Positions 35,977 through 43,842 of a stretch of 64,000 nt of DNA are shown piece by piece (the stretch's first letter is position 1; each line of letters opens with the position of its first letter). Source of the DNA: Arthrobacter ipis. Its GTDB lineage: Bacteria; Actinomycetota; Actinomycetes; Actinomycetales; Micrococcaceae. The DNA lies in NCBI RefSeq assembly GCF_014694315.1, contig NZ_JAAOXD010000002.1:62001-126000 (forward strand), written 5' to 3'. The notes beneath the pieces are model-generated. The model did no database searches and was not told the DNA's origin. It worked only from the letters and a program-made list of their open reading frames with translations. The translations under genes were made by a program, and so were the position numbers.

Positions 35977-37347
35977 ATGGAACACCCGATAACCCAATCG
36001 GCCGGAACAGCAGAGCCGCTGACCAGCCAGCCCGGCCAGCCCGGCACCAAGCAACCCCACACCGGCGACGAGGTCAGCAAGGACACCCGACGCCGGGTCA
36101 TCACCGCGAGCTTCATCGGCAACTTTGTCGAATGGTTCGACTACGCCGTTTACGGCTACCTGGCCGGGATCATCTCCACGGTCTTCTTCCCTGAAGCCGA
36201 CCGCCAGACAGCACTCCTGGCAACCTTCGGCGTCTTCGCCGTCTCCTTCTTCGTCCGTCCCCTGGGCGGCTTCTTCTGGGGCCACATCGGCGACCGCCTC
36301 GGCCGGCGGAAAGCACTGTCGCTTTCGATCGTCATCATGTCCGTGGCCACGTTCTGCATCGCCCTGATCCCCGGCTACGGGACCATCGGCCTTCTGGCGC
36401 CGGTCCTGCTCCTGCTGGTCCGCGTCGTCCAGGGATTCTCCGCCTCCGGCGAGTACGCCGGTGCCTCCGCCTTCCTGGTGGAGTACGCTCCGGCACATCG
36501 CCGCGGACTCTATGCCGCCGTCGTACCCGCAAGCACCGCGGCGGGCCTGCTCCTCGGCAGCCTGCTGGCTGCGCTCCTCACGAGCGTCCTCAGCGAATCC
36601 CAACTGCACGACTGGGGATGGCGCCTGCCGTTCCTGCTCGCCGCCCCCATGGGACTGATCGGCCGGTACATCCGCACCAAGCTCGAGGACACCCCCGCCT
36701 TCCGCGCCCTCTCCCAGGAGGACCACGGGACCAACAAACCCGCCCGGGACATGTTCCGGAATAACCGGAGGCAGCTCATCATCGCCACCGGTGCGGTGTT
36801 GCTGAACGCAGTCGGCTTCTACGTGATCCTCAGCTACATGCCCACCTACCTTTCCGAGGAACTGGGCTTCGGCGCTGGCGAATCATTCCTGGCCACTACC
36901 ATCGCCCTGGCCAGCTACATCGGCTTCATCTTCCTCACCGGCATCGCGTCGGACAGGTTCGGCCGCAAGCGGATGCTGATCACCGCGTCCGTGCTCTTCA
37001 TGCTGCTGACGGTGCCGGCGTTCATGCTCCTGGATACGGGCAACTTCCTGGTGATCGTGCTGGTCCAGATCCTCCTGGGCGGCATGCTCACCCTGAATGA
37101 CGGCACGCTCCCCAGCTTCCTGGCCGAGCTCTTCCCCACGAAGACCCGCTACAGCGGCTTCGCCGTCAGCTTCAACCTCTCCAACGCCCTGTTCGGCGGC
37201 ACCGCCCCGTTCATGGCCACGCTCCTCATCGGCCTCACGCACAACAAGCTGGCCCCCGGCTGGTACCTCGTGGCCGCCTCACTGGTTTCCCTCATCGCAG
37301 TCCTGTTCGCCGTGGAGACTTCCAAGAAGCCCCTGCAGCAGCACTGA
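35977..37347 (+). CDS. MFS (metabolite:H+ symporter) transporter, probable creatine importer
   Basis: 456 residues, twelve membrane helices, MHS/ProP-like: RRRVITASFIGNFVEWFDYA at the first helix, GGFFWGHIGDRLGRRKAL (the A-motif) between helices 2 and 3, and GIASDRFGRKRML between helices 8 and 9. The start at 35977 has GGTGG upstream. It lies 36 bases before creatinase on the same strand, so it probably imports creatine or a similar zwitterion. Two 27-base operator-like repeats precede it. Confidence 0.9.
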   Translation: MEHPITQSAGTAEPLTSQPGQPGTKQPHTGDEVSKDTRRRVITASFIGNFVEWFDYAVYGYLAGIISTVFFPEADRQTALLATFGVFAVSFFVRPLGGFFWGHIGDRLGRRKALSLSIVIMSVATFCIALIPGYGTIGLLAPVLLLLVRVVQGFSASGEYAGASAFLVEYAPAHRRGLYAAVVPASTAAGLLLGSLLAALLTSVLSESQLHDWGWRLPFLLAAPMGLIGRYIRTKLEDTPAFRALSQEDHGTNKPARDMFRNNRRQLIIATGAVLLNAVGFYVILSYMPTYLSEELGFGAGESFLATTIALASYIGFIFLTGIASDRFGRKRMLITASVLFMLLTVPAFMLLDTGNFLVIVLVQILLGGMLTLNDGTLPSFLAELFPTKTRYSGFAVSFNLSNALFGGTAPFMATLLIGLTHNKLAPGWYLVAASLVSLIAVLFAVETSKKPLQQH

Positions 37348-37383
37348 CAAACACCCACCCAAGAAAGAAAAGGAAAGAACAGA

Positions 37384-38640
37384 ATGACCATCACCGAGAA
37401 TGAAGCTGTCAACGACGTCGCCAAGCTCGAGCGCCTCAAGGTCCTGAACAACGGCGAAAAGGTCTCCCTGACTTTCTCGAATGAAGAGTTCGAGCGCCGC
37501 CTCACAGGCCTCCGCAGCATCATGGCCGAGAAGGACCTGGACGCCGTCGTCCTGACCAGCTACCACTCGATCAAGTACTACTCCGACTTCCTGTTCACCT
37601 ACTTCGGCCGCTCGTACGCCATGGTGGTCACCAAGGAGGACACGGTCACCGTCACCGCAAATATCGACGCCGGAATGCCCTGGCGCCGCAGCTACGGCGA
37701 AAACCTGGTGTACACGGACTGGCGCCGGGACAACTACGTCCACGCCATCCAGGAAATCCTGCGCACCCGCGGCATCAGCGTCCGCCGGCTCGGCGTGGAG
37801 GACGACTCCCTGCCGCTGGACAACCGCAACAAGATCCAGGCCGCCTTCGCATCCGCCACCCTGGTGGACGTGGCCCAGGCCGCCATGCGCCAGCGCATGA
37901 TCAAGTCCGCCGAGGAAATCGAGGTCATCAAGCACGGCGCCCGGATCGGCGACCTGGGCGGCGAAGCCATCCGCAATGCCATCACCGCCGGCATCACCGA
38001 GTACGAGGTGGCCCTCATCGGCACCGAGGCCATGGTGCACGAGATCGCCCGCACCTTCCCCAACTCGGAGATCCGCGACACCTGGGTCTGGTTCCAGTCC
38101 GGCATCAACACCGACGGCGCACACAACTGGGCCACCACCCGGAAGATCCAGGAACACGACATCCTGTCCCTGAACTGCTTCCCCATGACCTCCGGCTACT
38201 ACACGGCCCTGGAGCGGACGCTGTTCTTCGGCGAACCGGATGCCCGTTCCCTCGAACTGTGGAACATCAACGTCGAGGTCCACCGGCGCGGCCTGGAACT
38301 CATCAAGCCCGGCGCCGTCTGCAAGGACATCGCCGCCGAACTCAACGAGATCTACGTGTCCCACGGCCTGCTCGCCAACCGCACCTTCGGCTACGGCCAC
38401 TCCTTCGGCGTCCTCAGCCACTACTACGGCCGCGAGGCCGGACTCGAGCTCCGCGAGGACATCGACACCGTGCTCGAGCCGGGCATGGTGGTCTCCATGG
38501 AACCGATGATCACCGTCCTCGACGGCCAGCCCGGCGCCGGCGGCTACCGCGAGCACGACATCCTGGTGGTGGGCGAGGACGGCGCCGAGAACATCACCAA
38601 GTTCCCGTTCGGCCCTGAGCACAACATCATCAGCGCCTGA
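37384..38640 (+). CDS. Creatinase (creatine amidinohydrolase)
   Basis: 418 residues, colinear with Pseudomonas creatinase over the whole length, for example TSYHSIKYYSDFLFTYFGR, ANIDAGMPWRR, MIKSAEEIEVIKHGARIGD, DTWVWFQSGINTDGAHNWAT, YGHSFGVLSHYYGREAGLE and GMVVSMEPMI. The catalytic His of the family (in GAHN) is present. It hydrolyses creatine to sarcosine and urea in the cytosol, with a pita-bread M24 fold but no metal. The first 20 residues are a variable extension. Operon with the MFS gene; IclR regulator downstream. Confidence 0.93.
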   Translation: MTITENEAVNDVAKLERLKVLNNGEKVSLTFSNEEFERRLTGLRSIMAEKDLDAVVLTSYHSIKYYSDFLFTYFGRSYAMVVTKEDTVTVTANIDAGMPWRRSYGENLVYTDWRRDNYVHAIQEILRTRGISVRRLGVEDDSLPLDNRNKIQAAFASATLVDVAQAAMRQRMIKSAEEIEVIKHGARIGDLGGEAIRNAITAGITEYEVALIGTEAMVHEIARTFPNSEIRDTWVWFQSGINTDGAHNWATTRKIQEHDILSLNCFPMTSGYYTALERTLFFGEPDARSLELWNINVEVHRRGLELIKPGAVCKDIAAELNEIYVSHGLLANRTFGYGHSFGVLSHYYGREAGLELREDIDTVLEPGMVVSMEPMITVLDGQPGAGGYREHDILVVGEDGAENITKFPFGPEHNIISA

Positions 38641-38654
38641 CACCTGGGTAACCG

Positions 38655-38750
38655 GGGCATGCCCTCCCCCGCCTTCCGTTGTCAGCCAGGCTCTTGTTTA
38701 GCAGCCTTGGGTTAAGTACGACGACGGCGGGCGGCCGGGAGGGCATGCCC
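38655..38750. promoter_or_regulatory. Paired GGGCATGCCC palindromes forming a long inverted repeat
   Basis: GGGCATGCCCTCCC at 38655-38668 and GGGAGGGCATGCCC at 38737-38750 are perfect complements, and each contains the self-palindrome GGGCATGCCC. They flank 68 bases between the creatinase stop and the iclR start. They could be a pair of regulator sites for IclR autoregulation or a terminator structure. Confidence 0.5.
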
Positions 38751-38813
38751 GCCCCCCGCTTCCGCGTGGCAAATGGGCCGGAAGCACGACAGCGAAGAAA
38801 TATAGTGAACACC

Positions 38814-39668
38814 ATGACTCCCCCGGCAACACCCGCGAACCCCGCCCCTGCAGGCGGCGGCCCCGAAGGCAAAGACGCAGGCAACGGCGACGCGCGCGGC
38901 GCCTCGGTAATCGTAAACGCCATCGCCGTGCTGCGCAGCTTCACGGCCGACGAGCCCATGCTGGGCGTCACCGAGATCGCCAGCCGGGTGGGCCTCCACA
39001 AGAGCACGGTGTCCCGGATCCTCGCCACGTTCGAGCAGGAGCACCTGGTGGAGCGGGACCCGGACACACGGCGCTTCCGCCTGGGGCTGGGCCTCATCGC
39101 GGTGGCCGGGCCGCTGCTGGCCGAGCTCGAGGAGCGCCGCGTGGCCTACCCCGTGCTGCGCGAGCTGACCGAACGCACCGGCGAAACCAGCGCGCTCATG
39201 GTGTGGAACGGCAACGAGTCCATGTGCGTGGAACAGATCTCCAGCCGGCAGCAGGTAAAGCACACGGCCCCGCTCGGTGCCCGCTACAACACCGCGCTCA
39301 GCGCCTCGGTCCAGATCTTCCTCGCCGCCGAACAGCCCGAGCGTGTGAGTGCCCTGCTCCGGAGCGGCACCATCACCCTGCCCGGGCTGGACGACCACTC
39401 CGTGAAGGCGTACGTGCAGCGGTTGCAGGAAGTGAGCAAGCGCGGCTGGGCCATCAACTACGGCGAGACGTCCATCGAGGAAGTCGGCATCGCAGCTCCG
39501 GTCTATGACCACCGGGGCGACATCGTGGCCTCCGTCCTCATCCCCGCACCCAAGTTCCGAGTCTCCCCCGACACTCTGGAAAGCCTCGGCGAGGCCTGCG
39601 CCAGCGCCGCAAAGGAAGTCACTCAGCGCCTGGGCGGCGTGGCGCCGAAGGAGCGCCGGAGCGCGTAG
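38814..39668 (+). CDS. IclR-family transcriptional regulator
   Basis: 284 residues from ATG 38814 (GTG 38805 possible). An Ala/Pro/Gly-rich N-terminal tail of about 25 residues precedes the winged HTH (VNAIAVLRSFTADEPMLGV, IASRVGLHKSTVSRILATFE) and the effector-binding GAF-like domain (about 110-270, with LGARYNTALSASVQIFLA and GWAINYGETSIEEVGIAAPV). Position suggests control of the MFS-creatinase operon. Confidence 0.92.
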   Translation: MTPPATPANPAPAGGGPEGKDAGNGDARGASVIVNAIAVLRSFTADEPMLGVTEIASRVGLHKSTVSRILATFEQEHLVERDPDTRRFRLGLGLIAVAGPLLAELEERRVAYPVLRELTERTGETSALMVWNGNESMCVEQISSRQQVKHTAPLGARYNTALSASVQIFLAAEQPERVSALLRSGTITLPGLDDHSVKAYVQRLQEVSKRGWAINYGETSIEEVGIAAPVYDHRGDIVASVLIPAPKFRVSPDTLESLGEACASAAKEVTQRLGGVAPKERRSA

Positions 39669-39738
39669 GCAGCGGACCGCCTGCGAGGCTGAGTCAGCAC
39701 CTTGTCGAGTGCTGCAACGGAATTGCGGGATTGCTGGC

Positions 39739-40041
39739 CTATGAGGCCAAACGCTCACGGGCGTTGCGCCCGGAACCGGCCGGTTCAACACCACGTTCGG
39801 GTTGGGTGATTTCGGCCCAGACTACGTCGAGCGAAAGGCCCAGGACATCGGCAATCGCAGCGATGGTCGGGAAGGCAGGGGTCGCTACGCGGCCGGACTC
39901 GATCTTTCGGAGGGTCTCCGGTGAGACGCGGGCGTCGAGCGCGGTCTCGAGCATCGAGCGGCTTCCCCTGGCGCGACGCAACAGGGCACCGAGACGCTCT
40001 CCGCGTTCGACCTCTGCTGATGTAAGCGGCAACCTGACCAT
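39739..40041 (-). CDS. XRE-family helix-turn-helix regulator (100 aa)
   Basis: Small Cro/CI-type DNA-binding protein: HTH at about 12-72 (GERLGALLRRARGSRSMLE, ARVSPETLRKIESGR, IAAIADVLGLSLDVVW). Divergent from the methionine aminopeptidase gene, with the palindrome ATACCGG-N10-CCGGTAT in the 66-base intergenic space, which is probably its operator. Confidence 0.88.
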   Translation of the reverse strand: MVRLPLTSAEVERGERLGALLRRARGSRSMLETALDARVSPETLRKIESGRVATPAFPTIAAIADVLGLSLDVVWAEITQPERGVEPAGSGRNARERLAS

Positions 40042-40054
40042 GGCTCCAATACTA

Positions 40055-40078
40055 ATACCGGGATAATATGGCCGGTAT
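40055..40078. promoter_or_regulatory. Palindromic operator ATACCGG-N10-CCGGTAT
   Basis: Perfect 7-bp arms at 40055-40061 and 40072-40078 around GATAATATGG, which itself looks like a -10 element. A regulator bound here would block transcription of the divergent XRE and map genes. Confidence 0.6.
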
Positions 40079-40107
40079 AGTTATTGGCAGACGAGAAGGG
40101 CCGCCGC

Positions 40108-40884
40108 ATGATCGAGATCCTGAACCCCGCCGAACTGGCCCGAGCAAAAGAGTCCGGCGCCTTGGTCGCTGACATCCTGCACACGCTGAAGAGCCGCAGC
40201 GCGGTGGGCACGAACCTCCTGGAGATCGACCGCTGGACCCAGGACATGATCCGCGAAGCTGGAGCGGAGTCCTGTTACGTCGACTACGCGCCTTCCTTCG
40301 GACGGGGGCCGTTTGGCCACTACATCTGCACAGGTGTCAACGACGCCGTGCTCCACGGGCTGCCACGCGACTACACGCTTGCGGACGGCGATTTACTGAC
40401 GCTCGACCTCGCCGTCTCCAAACGCGGAGTCGCTGCAGACGCCGCGATCAGCTTCATCGTGCGTGAATCAAAGCCCGCGGAGAGCGTCGCGATGATCGAG
40501 GCGACCGAACGCGCACTGGGCGCAGGGATAGCAGCCGCCGGACCCGGCGCCCGCATCGGCGACATTTCCTATGCCATCGGCTCGGTCCTCAGCGAGGCGG
40601 GGTACCCCATCAACACCGAGTTCGGCGGCCATGGCATTGGATCAACCATGCACCAGGACCCGCACGTTCCAAACACCGGGCGGCCCGGCCGGGGGTACAA
40701 ACTGCGGCCGGGCCTTCTGCTCGCACTGGAGCCGTGGGTCATGGCGGACACGGCACAGCTCGTCACTGATGCCGACGGGTGGACGCTCCGAAGTGCGACA
40801 GGCTGCCGGACGGCTCACAGCGAGCACACGATCGCCATCACGGACGACGGAGCCGAAATCCTCACCTTGCCGAACCACAACTAG
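40108..40884 (+). CDS. map: Type I methionine aminopeptidase
   Basis: 258 residues from ATG 40108 (GAGAAGGG ribosome binding site). M24 pita-bread fold with all metal ligands readable: Asp in LTLDLAVSKRG, Asp in VAADAAISF, His in GGHGIGSTMHQDPHVPN, Glu in LLALEPWVM and Glu in AHSEHTIAI; the substrate His lies in VLHGLP. It removes N-terminal Met from nascent proteins. Regulation by a divergent XRE gene is unusual for a housekeeping map, so this is likely a secondary copy. Confidence 0.9.
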   Translation: MIEILNPAELARAKESGALVADILHTLKSRSAVGTNLLEIDRWTQDMIREAGAESCYVDYAPSFGRGPFGHYICTGVNDAVLHGLPRDYTLADGDLLTLDLAVSKRGVAADAAISFIVRESKPAESVAMIEATERALGAGIAAAGPGARIGDISYAIGSVLSEAGYPINTEFGGHGIGSTMHQDPHVPNTGRPGRGYKLRPGLLLALEPWVMADTAQLVTDADGWTLRSATGCRTAHSEHTIAITDDGAEILTLPNHN

Positions 40885-40890
40885 ACACTT

Positions 40891-40920
40891 TGAAGGGGCC
40901 GGAGGCCTCAGGCCCCTTCA
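40891..40920. terminator. Bidirectional hairpin terminator
   Basis: TGAAGGGGCC and GGCCCCTTCA form a perfect 10-bp stem with a 10-base loop, between the convergent map and deaminase genes. Confidence 0.8.
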
Positions 40921-40931
40921 TGTTGCCTGCT

Positions 40932-41390
40932 CTACTCGACGCTGTCCTCGGCGATGTCCTCTGCCCACAGGTCCGGGTTGTTGTCCTGAAAGGTGCGCAT
41001 CATGTCCACGCAGCGCTGATCATCCAGGACCACCACCTCAACGCCACGTGATCGCAGAAGCTCGAATTCGCCGTCGAACGTGCGCCCTTCACCTACCACC
41101 ACGCGGGGAATCTTGAACTGAATGATGGTTCCGGTGCACATGGCACAGGGGGCGAGGGTGGTGTACAGCGTGGTGTCCCGGTAGCTCGACTGCCGGCCGG
41201 CCGCGCGAAGTGCGGACATCTCGCCATGCGCGATCGGATCCCCGTTTTGGACGCGTTCGTTGTGGCCGCTCGCAATGACCACGCCGTCACGGGCGAGCGC
41301 CGCCCCGATGGGGATGCCGCCTTCGCGGAGGCTTTTTTGGGCGGCTTGGTAGGCGGCTTCGAAGGCGGTGTGGTGCTGTTCGTGGGTCAT
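40932..41390 (-). CDS. Cytosine deaminase of fungal FCY1 type (nucleoside/nucleobase deaminase family)
   Basis: 152 residues of the CDA-fold zinc deaminases: HGE in PIAHGEMSALRAAGR and the PCxxC pair in TTLYTTLAPCAMCTGTII. The sequence follows yeast Fcy1 almost to its end (GIPIGAAL, HNERVQNGD, IPRVVVGEGRTF, RGVEVVVLDDQRCVDMM, LWAEDIAED). It should convert cytosine to uracil or a close analogue such as isocytosine or creatinine-type substrates; the creatinase nearby makes the last worth testing. Distinct from the usual bacterial amidohydrolase CodA. Confidence 0.87.
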   Translation of the reverse strand: MTHEQHHTAFEAAYQAAQKSLREGGIPIGAALARDGVVIASGHNERVQNGDPIAHGEMSALRAAGRQSSYRDTTLYTTLAPCAMCTGTIIQFKIPRVVVGEGRTFDGEFELLRSRGVEVVVLDDQRCVDMMRTFQDNNPDLWAEDIAEDSVE

Positions 41391-41605
41391 GCGGTCATTT
41401 TCTCAGGAGCAACACCGGCTGCAAGTGTCCGACCCACTGATAGCTCGGCTTCATCGGGTCAATATTCTTGGCGCGGTCTTGCGACGCACCACGACAAGCT
41501 CTCACTCACCAACCGTGCCGGAGCCGTTCCACAAGCCATCATCATCTGACCAACAGCTCCAAGAGACAGCTCCAGGAGTCCTTGCTACGCGCTTCCGTCT
41601 CAGCG
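41391..41605. other. Intergenic stretch downstream of M23 gene
   Basis: Between the deaminase start and the end of the apparent M23 coding extension. Contains the deaminase promoter region; no gene seen. Confidence 0.4.
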
Positions 41606-41722
41606 TCAGTCGGCACCAGCAGCCGGTGCAGCTGCTGGTGCCGACGCCGCTTCCTGCGGAGACTCCTGCGTTACCTGTTGAGCAGGAACCGGTGTGGAGC
41701 TCGGAGCGGCACTGGGTTTGGG

Positions 41723-43366
41723 CTAAGGTGCCGGAGCCGGTGCGACAGCCGGTGCCGGAACAGCCACGGGAACCGGTGCGACCACCGGAGCCGGTGCGAC
41801 CACCGGAGCCGGAGCCGGCTCAACCACAGGAACCGGCACAACAATCGGAGCCGGAGCCGGAGCAGCCACGGGAGCCGGTGCGACAACCGGAGCCGGAGCC
41901 GGTGCGACAACCGGAGCCGATTCTGGCGCTGGTGTAACCGCGGGTTCCGGCACGACAACCGGAGTCGGCGTAACCACAGGCGCCGGAGCCTCTACAGGAG
42001 CCGGCACAACAACTGGGGCCGGAGCCGGCGTAACAACAGGAGCCGGCACGACGACCGGTGCCGGAGCCGGCGTAACAACAGGAGCCGGAGCTGGCGTTGC
42101 CGGCTTGGGCTTGGGCGCGACGACCGGTGTCGGCTTGGGCTTGGGCGCGACGACCGGCGTCGGCTTGGGCTTGGGCGCGGCCACCTTCGGAGCGGGAACC
42201 GGCTTTGCCGGCTTGGGCTTAGGTGTGGCCACCTTCGGAGCGGGAACCAGCTTTGCCGGCTTGGACTTGGGCGCGGCCAACTTCGATGCCGGAGCCGGCG
42301 TTACCGGCATAGGCGAGGCCACCCACTGCGCCGGAGCTGCGGCCCACCAGTACGAAGGCTGCGCTGCGGAAACAGACGCGGCGGCAGCCGAGGAAGACCT
42401 GGCCGCTGTAACAACAACGGCAGGCGACTCATGCCCTTCGTCCGACGCTGCATGGCGGGTGCTGGCCTCCACCGGAACAGCCCAGGATGTGGTCTCCGTA
42501 GCGGTGCCGGCCTTCCCGTAGTCGGTCATCTTGATGTTGGCAACGGGCCCCGAGTGACGCAGCCGCAGCAGAGTCCAGTTGTCGGGATCCGTGTGTTTCC
42601 CGTTCAGAATGGTTTCAAAGTGGAGGTGGCATCCGGTTGATGACCCCGTGGTCCCGACCTTGGCGATGAGTTGCCCCACCTGGACCGACTGGCCCTTCTT
42701 CACGCCGATGCCCTCAAGGTGGTTGTAGGTGGTGATCAGGCCGTTGCCGTGGTCTATTTCCACTCGGTTGCCGCCGCCCCACGGATGCCATCCGACGGTC
42801 CGGACGACGCCGGAATCCGCCGCATACACGCGGGTTCCGCAGGCGGCGGAGAAGTCCTGGCCCCAGTGAAACTCACCTGCCGAGCCGGTGATGGGACTCG
42901 TCCGCAGCCCAAAATGCGACGTGGGGGTTAGGACGTCCAACGGTGCCATCAGGGTTCCTGCCGCGGGACGCTTCACCTTGCTTGAAGCCGCATGGAGTTT
43001 TTGGCTCACCGGCTTTGCCGCGGTGAAGACCAGGGTACGGCTGTAGGACACGTACGCGTCCGCCGAGGCCGAGACGGCACCGGCGTTTGAAGCGAAGGCG
43101 CCTGAAACGGAGGCCGAGGCCAGCGTGGCCGATCCGAGAGCCACGTTGGCTGAGGTGTCACCACGGGACTCAGCCGGCACGTGCCCGGAGGATAGACCGG
43201 ACGAAAGTACTGGGCCAGCGCCCTGGAATCCAAAAGCATAGACCGCCAGGAAAGCCGCGCCTGCGCCTACCCGAACGGCACGGCTCAAAACGGGACGGCC
43301 CAGAACGGCATGACGCAGGTCCTGAGGCGTGCGCCGCACAGCGGCAGGTGCCAGATGCTTTGACAT
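41723..43366 (-). CDS. M23-family peptidoglycan endopeptidase with Pro-rich tail
   Basis: 547 residues from ATG 43366 (GGGGAGA upstream). Membrane/signal segment at about 30-55, then a lysostaphin-type M23 domain at about 130-260: HWGQDFSAACG (zinc His and Asp) and GCHLHFE (HxH). The C-terminal 230 residues are AP/PKP/VVAP low-complexity repeats, as in wall-spanning proteins. The frame stops at TAG 41723-41725, but the same phase continues for 38 more Pro/Ala-rich codons to TGA 41606-41608. AAG to TAG in an APKPKP repeat would explain it, so the tail is probably prematurely ended. Likely acts in cell-wall turnover or division. Confidence 0.9.
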   Translation of the reverse strand: MSKHLAPAAVRRTPQDLRHAVLGRPVLSRAVRVGAGAAFLAVYAFGFQGAGPVLSSGLSSGHVPAESRGDTSANVALGSATLASASVSGAFASNAGAVSASADAYVSYSRTLVFTAAKPVSQKLHAASSKVKRPAAGTLMAPLDVLTPTSHFGLRTSPITGSAGEFHWGQDFSAACGTRVYAADSGVVRTVGWHPWGGGNRVEIDHGNGLITTYNHLEGIGVKKGQSVQVGQLIAKVGTTGSSTGCHLHFETILNGKHTDPDNWTLLRLRHSGPVANIKMTDYGKAGTATETTSWAVPVEASTRHAASDEGHESPAVVVTAARSSSAAAASVSAAQPSYWWAAAPAQWVASPMPVTPAPASKLAAPKSKPAKLVPAPKVATPKPKPAKPVPAPKVAAPKPKPTPVVAPKPKPTPVVAPKPKPATPAPAPVVTPAPAPVVVPAPVVTPAPAPVVVPAPVEAPAPVVTPTPVVVPEPAVTPAPESAPVVAPAPAPVVAPAPVAAPAPAPIVVPVPVVEPAPAPVVAPAPVVAPVPVAVPAPAVAPAPAP

Positions 43367-43407
43367 TAGATCTCCCCATAAAAGGCCGCCGGATGCTTGT
43401 GGATGGC

Positions 43408-43434
43408 GGCATGCTCCTAACATGGGAGCATGCC
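43408..43434 (-). other. Hairpin in the M23 gene leader
   Basis: Perfect 10-bp stem GGCATGCTCC / GGAGCATGCC with a 7-base loop, about 42 bases before the M23 start. Possible 5'-UTR control element; no known riboswitch pattern was recognised. Confidence 0.4.
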
Positions 43435-43842
43435 GGGCAGGCCAGCGAAACCGATTCGCCCGCATATGTGGATAAGCTGAGAAAATCTTGACCGGGCCTT
43501 TCCTGAACTGCGCAAATCTTCAGCTGACGTTGAGGATCCCGGCTGCCCCCCAGCCACCGAAACCGGCCCCGAGCCGCAGGACCCATTTTCATGTTTGCGC
43601 AGCAGCGACAGCCGCGGCCGGGCCGGTCCACAGAGCGCAAGACCAGCACGGACCGGGGCAAGAAAATACCCGTGGTCCCCGGCATTCAACGGGAGTATCC
43701 TAGGTCGAGCCCGGCCCGTGACGCCCGGCCAGCCCCGCCGAAAGCTCCAGCCAAGAGACAGCAAGCACCGGCGCCCCTCCCGGCAACAGGAACCAACAAA
43801 ACTAGCGCACAAGTGTCAATGCAGACCGCCTAGGAGGGCCCC
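43435..43842. other. Divergent promoter region of M23 and CYP102 genes
   Basis: About 400 bases with no convincing gene. The P450 start is preceded by CTAGGAGGG. Confidence 0.4.

Noticed and set aside
37279..38643. 454-codon minus-strand frame
   Set aside because: Shadow of creatinase; composition dominated by Gly, Val and Asp.
41468..42640. Arg/Ser/Asn-rich 390-codon frame on the plus strand
   Set aside because: Shadow of the Pro/Ala repeats of the M23 protein on the opposite strand.
43367..43500. c-di-AMP (ydaO-type) riboswitch upstream of the M23 gene
   Set aside because: Only a simple 10-bp hairpin is seen; the conserved riboswitch core sequences are absent. The same check upstream of the K+ transport genes was negative.
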